A program made the translations under genes and the position numbers. 5,314 nt of DNA, taken from Planctomicrobium sp. Its GTDB lineage: Bacteria > Planctomycetota > Planctomycetia > Planctomycetales > Planctomycetaceae. A model generated the notes under the pieces. The model was given only the letters and a program-made list of their open reading frames with translations. It was not told the DNA's origin and ran no database searches. Shown here piece by piece: positions 1-5,157 of the stretch. Location of the stretch: positions 1-5,314 of the forward strand of contig JABJMI010000167.1 in the NCBI GenBank assembly GCA_018659505.1. Reading direction: 5' to 3'. Every line of letters starts with the position of its first letter. Position 1 is the first letter of the stretch.

Positions 1-2
1 CA

Positions 3-80
3 GCAGTGAGCTATGAAGAAGGGATGCAGAGATTGAAGCCAGAGGTTTTGGAGTATGTTGCCAAAAGAAAGCAGCATTAA
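3..80 (+). CDS. 3' end of an unidentified protein gene (partial)
   Basis: The frame starting at base 3 is open from the window edge to a TAA at 78-80 and gives the last 25 residues of a protein, beginning AVSYEEGMQRLK and ending VAKRKQH. The fragment is charged and predicted helical, and I do not recognise the family. The two other forward frames hit stops within the first 15 bases, so this is the only frame that can carry an incoming gene. Support for it being real is the strong hairpin terminator that starts about 30 bases after the stop. It converges with the PPIase-like gene on the opposite strand. The function cannot be judged from so short a tail. Confidence 0.6.
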   Translation, partial: AVSYEEGMQRLKPEVLEYVAKRKQH

Positions 81-111
81 CATCTCAATAACAGTTCCAC
101 TCATCATAAAC

Positions 112-145
112 AAAAAAGTCCAGAGCAAAGTTGCTCTGGACCTTT
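112..145. terminator. Bidirectional Rho-independent terminator
   Basis: A perfect 11-bp stem joins GTCCAGAGCAA (118-128) to TTGCTCTGGAC (131-141); in practice the innermost pair opens to give a small loop. On the - strand the stem is followed by six T residues (complement of 112-117), an excellent intrinsic terminator. On the + strand it is followed by a weaker CTTTAT. It lies between convergent genes and can serve both: 31 bases past the + strand gene ending at 80, and about 137 bases past the PPIase-like stop. Confidence 0.85.
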
Positions 146-225
146 ATGAATTCAATTTTGATTTGAGTCTTGTTCGGTAGCTAAATACGTCCCGCGGTGA
201 GGATTTAATTATTCTAACGCACATT

Positions 226-253
226 GGGCAGCCCACGATGAAGTGGGCTGCTC
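226..253 (-). terminator. Stable 3'-end hairpin after the PPIase-like gene
   Basis: An 11-bp stem with one G-U pair joins 226-236 to 243-253 around a 6-base loop (TTCATC when read on the - strand). It begins 24 bases after the PPIase-like stop codon. No T-tract follows on the - strand, so it is not a classical intrinsic terminator. It may act as a 3' mRNA stabiliser, a processing end or a Rho-assisted stop, with the T-rich terminator at 112-145 behind it. The hairpin is directly visible; the role is inferred. Confidence 0.5.
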
Positions 254-277
254 ACCGAGCGAATAACAATTCAAAGT

Positions 278-1387
278 TTACCGGGAGATTCCCTGAATTG
301 TTGGGGACTGATTTCCAGCTCCGGTTAGACCGGATGTTTGTTGGATTGGTGTTCTTCCGTTTGTCGTCGTGCGAGTTAGGAAGTTGTCAACGCGTGCTTC
401 TTTCTTTACCTTCTCGAAGATCGTCGCGACTGTTCGCTGAGTTTTCTCTTCGGTCAATTGTTCGAGGAGGTCATTCCAAACGACTCGAGCATCTTCGACG
501 ACGGGTTCAGTCATTCCTTCACATTTGATGATAACGTAACTGTTTTCTCCGATTTGTACGAGTCCAGAGATTTCACCTGTTTGCAGTTTGAAGGCTGCAT
601 CTTCGATTGTTTTGTTGCCGCCGTTTTTGCGAATCGGTGGAATGACTCCTCCCAAGGCTCGTGAGTTAGGATCGGTCGAATGTTGACGTGCCAGACGGTC
701 AAAATCATCCGGGGCAGCGACACATTTTTCCCAGACTTGGCTTGCCTGACGAATGTTGCCTTCCAGCAGAATCATACGACCTTTCATACGCGGACCGTAA
801 TCACGTGCGAATCCCTCCTGCATTTCTTTCTCAGTTACCTGGACACCTTTGCCAGCAAGTTTCTTCAACGCAATCATCGGCCAGATGACATCATCGTGAT
901 ATTGCTCTTTCGTTAACCCACGTTCACTGGCAAGCATTTGGTACCAGGAGTCTATAGGAAGGTTGAATTTCTCCGCAGAAGTGGCAACTTCTTGCTCAAC
1001 CTCTCCACGGGAAATTGTGATTCCCTGGCGGTCACATTCTTGTTGAATGATTAAACGATTGATCATGTTTTCCAGAACTTCTTCACCATGCTTAGCGACA
1101 CATTCTCTGGCGACAACGTCATAAGAAATCGACTGGTTATTAACCTTCGCAAGAACTTTTCCAGGTGAGCCGCTGAGGGTTGCTTTGCCCGCGTTGCTGT
1201 TAGCATCGGTCTGTGAAACTGCTGTGTTCGCATTGAAGAATTGTAAGCAAACTGCTGCGACGACCAACAAGACAACTGTTCCAGCGAAGTAGCTGAGCCA
1301 GGATTTTTTGTTAGGTTGAGTAGGCATTGTTGACTCCACACTGGAATCAACCGCTGGATTTTCTGAAGAGTGATTCATTTCACTCAT
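278..1387 (-). CDS. Membrane-anchored SurA/parvulin-type peptidyl-prolyl isomerase-like protein
   Basis: A 369-residue protein of the SurA/PrsA type, which folds or escorts exported proteins outside the cytoplasmic membrane. A polar Ser/Thr-rich N-terminus is followed by one transmembrane segment at about residues 30-51 (WLSYFAGTVVLLVVAAV), giving a type II single-pass anchor. A SurA-like N-terminal chaperone region follows at about 78-185 (LAKVNNQSIS, then VLENMINRLIIQQE). The rotamase (parvulin) domain is at about 203-291, with the hallmark FDRLARQHSTDPNSRALGG at 229-247. The low-complexity C-tail is rich in Thr, Gly and Gln. The start is the ATG at 1387, with GGAG seven bases upstream; a longer in-frame reading to 1471 adds 28 residues without family character. 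The histidines normally found in the first and last parvulin strands are Met205 and Val285 here, so isomerase activity is doubtful. The family call is firm; the function could be chaperone-only. Confidence 0.85.
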   Translation of the reverse strand: MSEMNHSSENPAVDSSVESTMPTQPNKKSWLSYFAGTVVLLVVAAVCLQFFNANTAVSQTDANSNAGKATLSGSPGKVLAKVNNQSISYDVVARECVAKHGEEVLENMINRLIIQQECDRQGITISRGEVEQEVATSAEKFNLPIDSWYQMLASERGLTKEQYHDDVIWPMIALKKLAGKGVQVTEKEMQEGFARDYGPRMKGRMILLEGNIRQASQVWEKCVAAPDDFDRLARQHSTDPNSRALGGVIPPIRKNGGNKTIEDAAFKLQTGEISGLVQIGENSYVIIKCEGMTEPVVEDARVVWNDLLEQLTEEKTQRTVATIFEKVKKEARVDNFLTRTTTNGRTPIQQTSGLTGAGNQSPTIQGISR

Positions 1388-1394
1388 GTTGAGA

Positions 1395-1398
1395 CTCC
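1395..1398 (-). promoter_or_regulatory. Ribosome binding site fixing the PPIase-like start
   Basis: GGAG on the - strand lies seven bases before the ATG at 1387. No comparable site precedes the in-frame ATG at 1471, so this supports the shorter 369-residue protein. Confidence 0.6.
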
Positions 1399-1586
1399 AT
1401 CCGTGGGTGAGATATTGAAAATCAAAGATTCTGCACAGGGTTTGGTATAAAGCCCTGCGATTATTCAACATTTACTGAAAATTACGATTTTAGGTCAAGA
1501 TCGCTCGCTGAATTGCCGAGAGGCTAATCTTCATTGATGTAAAAATTACAATAAATGAGAGAGGTCGACTGTAGGATTGCGGCTGT

Positions 1587-1613
1587 TTGCTTTATTTCGA
1601 GAGTCTTTAGAAT
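1587..1613 (+). promoter_or_regulatory. Candidate pyrE promoter (weak)
   Basis: TAGAAT at 1608-1613 matches five of six positions of the sigma-70 -10 consensus. The nearest -35-like element is TTGCTT at 1587-1592 with a short 15-base spacer. It would give a leader of about 85 bases before the pyrE start. The -35 match and the spacing are poor, so this is tentative. Confidence 0.25.
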
Positions 1614-1614
1614 C

Positions 1615-1633
1615 TCACAGGTCAGGACTGTGA
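1615..1633. promoter_or_regulatory. Dyad just downstream of the candidate pyrE promoter
   Basis: TCACAG (1615-1620) and CTGTGA (1628-1633) form a perfect 6-bp inverted repeat with a 7-base spacer. An overlapping pair, GGTCA and TGACC (1620-1635), can form instead. Its position just after the TAGAAT box would suit an operator or a small leader hairpin. The dyad is seen; a role is speculation. Confidence 0.25.
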
Positions 1634-1690
1634 CCGCTTCCAATTCGAGTTTGGTTGGTTAGCATAAAGTCCAGCAATATTTCAATTTAT

Positions 1691-1695
1691 GGGGA
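1691..1695 (+). promoter_or_regulatory. Ribosome binding site that decides the pyrE start
   Basis: GGGGA ends eight bases before the ATG at 1704, an ideal distance. The earlier in-frame ATG at 1689 overlaps this site and has no Shine-Dalgarno sequence of its own. The start at 1704 (MYDKDALKELF) is therefore preferred. Confidence 0.7.
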
Positions 1696-1703
1696 ATCGC
1701 AGA

Positions 1704-2258
1704 ATGTATGACAAAGACGCTTTGAAAGAACTCTTCCGCGAACGTGCTCTCAAGTTCGGTGACTTCACACTCGCTTCGGGAAAAAAAGCGACTTACTACC
1801 TGGATGGAAAGCAAATCACGCTGCATTCGAAGGGGCTACAACTTGTCAGCGAGGGTTTATTGGAACTCTTGAAAACTGGCGAAATCGATGCCGTCGGTGG
1901 AATGTCGATTGGTGCCGATCCTATTGTCGCGGGCGTTCTCTCTGCGGCAGCCCAGAAGAATATCGACATGCTGGGTTTTCTCGTCAGAAAGGAATCCAAA
2001 GGGCATGGGACAAATAAATTTGTGGAAGGTCCAGTTCAACCGGGTATGAAGGTCGCCATCGTTGAAGATGTCGTGACGACTGGCGGATCTTCACTCTTAG
2101 CGATTGAACGGGTCGAAGAGTTTGGCTGCGAAGTTGTGCAAATGCTGACGATCATTGATCGCATGGAAGGTGGAGCGCAAAACTTCAAAGACAATGGCTA
2201 CGAAATGAGTTCGCTCCTCACGATTGAAGACTTTGGGATTGAACCGCCTGTTAAGTAA
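1704..2258 (+). CDS. pyrE: Orotate phosphoribosyltransferase
   Basis: This cytoplasmic enzyme joins orotate to PRPP to make orotidine 5'-monophosphate and pyrophosphate, the penultimate step of UMP synthesis. The 184-residue length is normal for a stand-alone PyrE. Visible landmarks, numbered from the 1704 start: the N-terminal substrate region FTLASGKKATYYLDGKQ (21-37); the glycine-rich VGGMSIGADPIV (64-75); the flexible catalytic loop RKESKGHG (95-102) with Lys96, Lys99 and His101; and the PRPP-binding motif VAIVEDVVTTGGS (117-129) with the acidic pair Glu122-Asp123. The ATG at 1689 would add MGNRR but would overlap the ribosome binding site. The gene is transcribed away from the PPIase-like gene. 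It is followed after 104 bases by pgi, with a palindromic repeat in between, so co-transcription is possible but the two enzymes are not in one pathway. The last codons (TGTTAAGTA) are duplicated just downstream. Confidence 0.95.
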   Translation: MYDKDALKELFRERALKFGDFTLASGKKATYYLDGKQITLHSKGLQLVSEGLLELLKTGEIDAVGGMSIGADPIVAGVLSAAAQKNIDMLGFLVRKESKGHGTNKFVEGPVQPGMKVAIVEDVVTTGGSSLLAIERVEEFGCEVVQMLTIIDRMEGGAQNFKDNGYEMSSLLTIEDFGIEPPVK

Positions 2259-2279
2259 TTCCGTACCTCGTGTTAAGTA
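2249..2279 (+). repeat. 9-bp direct repeat spanning the pyrE stop
   Basis: TGTTAAGTA occurs at 2249-2257, covering the last pyrE codons and part of its stop, and again at 2271-2279. The copies are 22 bases apart, with 13 bases (ATTCCGTACCTCG) between them. It resembles a target-site duplication or a small tandem duplication at the edge of the palindromic repeat. Confidence 0.55.
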
Positions 2280-2335
2280 GGGTACGCTTTGCGTACCTCG
2301 TTTACGTCCACAACGGTACGCAAAGCGTACCCTAC
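2262..2335. repeat. Palindromic REP/MITE-like intergenic element
   Basis: Two perfect 21-bp arms (2277-2297 and 2315-2335) are inverted copies separated by 17 bases. Each arm is itself palindromic: GGTACGC and GCGTACC around a TTT or AAA centre. The region can thus form either one long hairpin or two small ones. The 10-mer CGTACCTCGT is found at 2292-2301 and again at 2262-2271, as if a truncated extra copy lies upstream. No coding capacity is expected. The element fills most of the pyrE-pgi gap and would sit in the pgi leader if the genes are co-transcribed. The structure is directly visible; that it is a dispersed repeat family is inferred. Confidence 0.8.
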
Positions 2336-2362
2336 CAGCGAAATCTATCCGCGAGAAATAAC

Positions 2363-3757
2363 ATGTCTAAGCAAATTTCTTTCGATTCGTCTTCAGCCGA
2401 TTTTCTCATCGGCAAACAATTACCACTCCTCGCTGACGGTTTACAGGCTGCCAGAGATGAGGCTTTCGCCGATGTGGAATTACTTCGCTCGGGCGGTGAA
2501 GTCCCTAATAATAAACAGCCACTCGATAGCGGATTCATTGATCTACCGCAGCGACTTCTCGCTGGTGAAGATGGTCTTCTCGAAAGTATGCAATCAACCG
2601 CAAAAACTTTCGGAGAGAAAATTGACCGCATGGTCGTGCTGGGTATCGGTGGTTCATATATGGGGCTGCGAGCTTTACATGAAGCCCTCTGCGATCCGTA
2701 TCACAATGAACTTGAACGGTCTGCTCGGGGGAATGTTCCGAAACTTTATTTCGAAGGCAATAACTTAGACAACGACACCCTGTCGTCGTTGCTTTCTCTG
2801 TTGAAGAACCAATGCACCAATCCCGAGGAACTGCTGGAACGCTGGGGAATTGTCGTCATTAGTAAGTCGGGCGGAACATTAGAAACGGCAGCGGCGTTTC
2901 GCATCTTCCGTCAAGCTCTTGAAGAGTATTACGGCGCTGATTCGGACTTAGCAAAAGAGTTAGTCATTCCAGTCACTGGTGAAACTGGGAAGCTACGCGA
3001 CTTATCGAACTCGATTGGATATGAAGCGACGTTCCCGATTCCTGATGGAGTTGGTGGACGCTTTTCGGTCTTCACTGCGGTTGGTCTTTTCCCCGCTACG
3101 GTGCTAGGAATCGATATCAAAGAAATGCTGCAAGGGGCTGCGGATATCACCGAAGTTTGTCGAACAAAACCACTTGGTGAGAATCCTGTCCTCGATTACG
3201 TGGCTGCCTGTCATCTGCTGGAACGGGATCATGCGATGGACATGCGTGTACTTTCCACTTGGGGGAATCGACTGGAAGCCGCTGGATTGTGGTACGACCA
3301 ATTGCTGGCTGAAAGTCTAGGCAAGCACGAGCGGGGAGCGACTCCTCTGACTGTTGTGAATACACGCGACCTGCATAGTCGCGGGCAACAACACCAGGAA
3401 GGGAAACGAGATCGTGTCATCAATAATCTGACAGTCGGGTCGGTTGGAACTGATGCAATCAGCTTGCCGGAAATGGCTGCGAATCAGGACCAAGACCTTT
3501 TGAATCGCATTGCAGGCAAGACAATTCCAGAACTTTTGCAGGCTGCAATTTCAGGAACTAATAAAGCGTACACGGACGACAAACGTCCGACCACCGATAT
3601 GGAATTGCCGCAACTCGATGCTTACGGCATGGGACAACTTCTACAAATGCTGATGCTGGCAACCACAATCGAAGCTCGTTTGATCGGCATCAATCCTTAC
3701 GGTCAACCCGGTGTCGAAGCCTATAAAAACAATATGGGCGAGATTCTTTATAAGTAA
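2363..3757 (+). CDS. pgi: Glucose-6-phosphate isomerase
   Basis: This cytoplasmic enzyme interconverts glucose 6-phosphate and fructose 6-phosphate in glycolysis and gluconeogenesis. The 464 residues match the short bacterial (Bacillus-like) form rather than the roughly 550-residue enterobacterial one. Landmarks, numbered from the 2363 ATG: VVLGIGGSYMGLRAL (91-105); the sugar-phosphate site SKSGGT (167-172); family signature 1, DGVGGRFSVFTAVG (228-241) with Arg233; Gln313 and the presumed catalytic Glu317 in DQLLAESLGK; His338 in DLHS; and the C-terminal signature NPYGQPGVEAYK (444-455) with Lys455. In that last signature the usual acidic or Asn residue after the aromatic is Gly. The frame stays open back to a GTG at 2270, but those 31 codons lie in the palindromic repeat, so 2363 is chosen although its Shine-Dalgarno (GAGA, six bases upstream) is weak. 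It faces the TPR gene convergently. Confidence 0.95.
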   Translation: MSKQISFDSSSADFLIGKQLPLLADGLQAARDEAFADVELLRSGGEVPNNKQPLDSGFIDLPQRLLAGEDGLLESMQSTAKTFGEKIDRMVVLGIGGSYMGLRALHEALCDPYHNELERSARGNVPKLYFEGNNLDNDTLSSLLSLLKNQCTNPEELLERWGIVVISKSGGTLETAAAFRIFRQALEEYYGADSDLAKELVIPVTGETGKLRDLSNSIGYEATFPIPDGVGGRFSVFTAVGLFPATVLGIDIKEMLQGAADITEVCRTKPLGENPVLDYVAACHLLERDHAMDMRVLSTWGNRLEAAGLWYDQLLAESLGKHERGATPLTVVNTRDLHSRGQQHQEGKRDRVINNLTVGSVGTDAISLPEMAANQDQDLLNRIAGKTIPELLQAAISGTNKAYTDDKRPTTDMELPQLDAYGMGQLLQMLMLATTIEARLIGINPYGQPGVEAYKNNMGEILYK

Positions 3758-3774
3758 ATGAAACGCCGCAGATT

Positions 3775-3819
3775 CAGCTGTGATAACCATTTCGTTAGCT
3801 GCACACTTCATTGTGTGCA
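3775..3819. terminator. Hairpins in the convergent pgi/TPR-gene gap
   Basis: TGCACAC (3800-3806) pairs with GTGTGCA (3813-3819) around a TTCATT loop. Just upstream, CAGC and TAAC (3775-3778, 3784-3787) can pair with GTTAGCTG (3794-3801) with a 5-base bulge. The second structure overlaps the first by two bases. Neither strand has a T-tract after the stem, so this is a weak or Rho-assisted two-way terminator candidate for pgi and the opposing TPR gene. Confidence 0.45.
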
Positions 3820-3822
3820 AAT

Positions 3823-5061
3823 CTAAAATGCCTGGACTGCTGGGACGATTGCTCCATTATTCTGTGTCGAAACATTTTGAATTGGATAATTGGGAACCGT
3901 TTGAGGAGTCATGAACTCGGTCGGTTGGTTAACGACAGGTGCCGGCAAACCTTGAGTCGGCATCATCACCTGTGGTGTTCCCTGATATTGGACTGTTGGA
4001 GAATGCGACTGTTGAAATTCAATCGGCATTTGCTGAATCTCCGAAGAAACAAACTGTTGTGAACCGTAAGCCTGTGGAGCCATATGGCTGGTCGGAGCAG
4101 GCAGTTCGGGCAACAGTTGAGGTTCTATTTCCGGAAGTGCTGGTCCCTGGTATTGCATTGGTGTCGGAGTGAGCGTCGGCTGCGACTGCATTTGGGGGAA
4201 TGATTGTTGGTAAACCGGAGCGGAAGCCATTGTCCGATTCGGAACAACAGGTCCGCCCATCATCGTGGGATCGTTGTGGGGCATTGTTGTTGCCATTTGC
4301 AATGACGGAGCTGTCCCGTGCGGGAAGCGAGGCGAATACATGCCTTGTTGTCCACCTTGCATGACCATTTGTGTTTGTGGATATTGTCCCGACATTTGCA
4401 TCGGCTGTGGTCCATATGCTGAATATGATCGCTGAGCCGAGGCTTGCAGCATTCGATTCCGTCGAGTCAAACGATTTCCACCAGTCCCGCCACCCGGGAC
4501 GTTTCTCATTGCTTGTGCAGAATAGCGTTGTGCGGAAGCCATATCGCCTTGTTGCTGATAAAGATTCGCTGCACTTTGCTGTGCTTCGTAACTGTAAGGT
4601 TGCGTATCCGCCCAGGCGACGAGCAGCTCTTGAGCTTCATCGGTTCGACCTTGGGCACGTAGCATTGAAGCAAGTGAATGGTAGGATGGAAGGTGATCTG
4701 GTTCCAAAGTTAGAGCGTGCTGAAACATCATTTCGGCGTTATCGTGCTCGCCTTCTCGTTCCATTGAACGTGCTACGTTGAATGCGTAGTTCGCGTTATG
4801 CGGATCGTCCATGAGAGCGCGTTCAAACTCATAACGTGCATATTCATAGTTGCCCTTGTCGTAATATCTTTTGCCGGAACGGTTCATGACATAGCCATTC
4901 ATCGCTCCACAACCACACAACGTGGAAGACAGAAAGACCCAGAGCAATCCGAAGATGACCAATCCGAATCGATACGCGACTCGTCCTAAGAACGAGACCG
5001 GCAGCGAACTGTTTTCGACCATTCCAGAATTGTCCATCTTGGACAGATACCCGGATTCCAT
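3823..5061 (-). CDS. TPR-repeat lipoprotein-like protein with Gln/Met/Pro-rich tail
   Basis: A 412-residue envelope protein of unknown specific function. After a polar N-region, a hydrophobic segment (about 31-48, FGLVIFGLLWVFLSS) leads into LCGC (48-51), a near-lipobox that would make Cys51 the lipidated residue, though Cys at -2 is unusual. Four tetratricopeptide repeats follow at about 57-90, 91-123, 124-157 and 158-189 (for example NYEYARYEFERALMDDP, then AEMMFQHALTLEPDH). TPRs are protein-interaction scaffolds. From about residue 213 to the end the chain is low-complexity, rich in Gln, Met, Pro, Ser and Thr, and probably disordered. The start at 5061 is chosen because AAGGGA lies about seven bases upstream; an in-frame ATG at 5103 lacks such a site and would lengthen an already long signal region. 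It stands alone on its strand, with a divergent gene 76 bases upstream. A secretion or cell-surface assembly role is possible but unproven. Confidence 0.8.
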   Translation of the reverse strand: MESGYLSKMDNSGMVENSSLPVSFLGRVAYRFGLVIFGLLWVFLSSTLCGCGAMNGYVMNRSGKRYYDKGNYEYARYEFERALMDDPHNANYAFNVARSMEREGEHDNAEMMFQHALTLEPDHLPSYHSLASMLRAQGRTDEAQELLVAWADTQPYSYEAQQSAANLYQQQGDMASAQRYSAQAMRNVPGGGTGGNRLTRRNRMLQASAQRSYSAYGPQPMQMSGQYPQTQMVMQGGQQGMYSPRFPHGTAPSLQMATTMPHNDPTMMGGPVVPNRTMASAPVYQQSFPQMQSQPTLTPTPMQYQGPALPEIEPQLLPELPAPTSHMAPQAYGSQQFVSSEIQQMPIEFQQSHSPTVQYQGTPQVMMPTQGLPAPVVNQPTEFMTPQTVPNYPIQNVSTQNNGAIVPAVQAF

Positions 5062-5068
5062 AATACGT

Positions 5069-5074
5069 TCCCTT
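5069..5074 (-). promoter_or_regulatory. Ribosome binding site fixing the TPR-gene start
   Basis: AAGGGA on the - strand lies seven bases before the ATG at 5061. It supports this start over the in-frame ATGs at 5103 and 5088. Confidence 0.6.
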
Positions 5075-5125
5075 ATGTTCTTCCACATAAACAGACATGC
5101 CAAAGCACGAACATTTATTTGGATG

Positions 5126-5131
5126 AGGGAG
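5126..5131 (+). promoter_or_regulatory. Ribosome binding site for the GTG-started gene
   Basis: AGGGAG ends six bases before the GTG at 5138. It is the main reason for accepting a GTG start. Its last two bases are within the 5' arm of a hairpin that encloses the start codon. Confidence 0.6.
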
Positions 5132-5157
5132 TTCTGAGTGAAAAAACAGTCAGAACT
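5130..5157 (+). promoter_or_regulatory. Hairpin with the GTG start codon in its loop
   Basis: AGTTCTGA (5130-5137) and TCAGAACT (5150-5157) are perfect 8-bp inverted repeats around a 12-base loop that begins with the GTG start and contains a run of six A. Two G-U pairs could lengthen the stem outward over the ribosome binding site. Control of translation initiation is possible but untested. Confidence 0.4.

Larger units (their letters stand above)
1388..1703. other. Divergent intergenic region between the PPIase-like gene and pyrE
   Basis: These 316 bases separate two genes that point away from each other, so they should hold both promoters. I find no credible coding frame, tRNA or riboswitch. 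The better - strand candidate for the PPIase-like gene is a TTGACC -35-like box (complement of 1493-1498), but no good -10 lies at the right distance. For pyrE there is a TAGAAT -10-like box at 1608-1613 followed by a dyad, listed separately. The first 84 bases beside the PPIase-like start are open in its frame but show no family character and are read as leader. Confidence 0.5.

Noticed and set aside
1388..1471. A 28-codon N-terminal extension of the PPIase-like gene
   Set aside because: There is no ribosome binding site at 1471, and a good GGAG precedes the ATG at 1387. The added residues do not resemble a signal or family segment.
1615..1665. Possible tRNA-like segment with a TTCGAG stretch upstream of pyrE
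   Set aside because: It cannot be folded into a cloverleaf; there is no acceptor stem and no proper T-arm.
2270..2362. A 31-codon N-terminal extension of pgi starting at GTG 2270
   Set aside because: It is encoded by the palindromic repeat, has no ribosome binding site and no family similarity. The family-like protein starts at 2363.
2289..2768. A 159-codon + strand frame overlapping pgi
   Set aside because: It is an out-of-frame shadow of a gene with all its signature motifs in the other frame.
4371..4781. A 136-codon + strand open frame
   Set aside because: It lies entirely antisense to the TPR gene, whose repeats are clear. The frame lacks recognisable domains and is a by-product of the opposite strand's codon use.
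4922..5137. A + strand open frame ending just before the GTG at 5138
   Set aside because: It is mostly antisense to the TPR gene's N-terminus and has no recognisable content. Only its last few codons (from ATG 5123) are of possible interest as a mini-frame.
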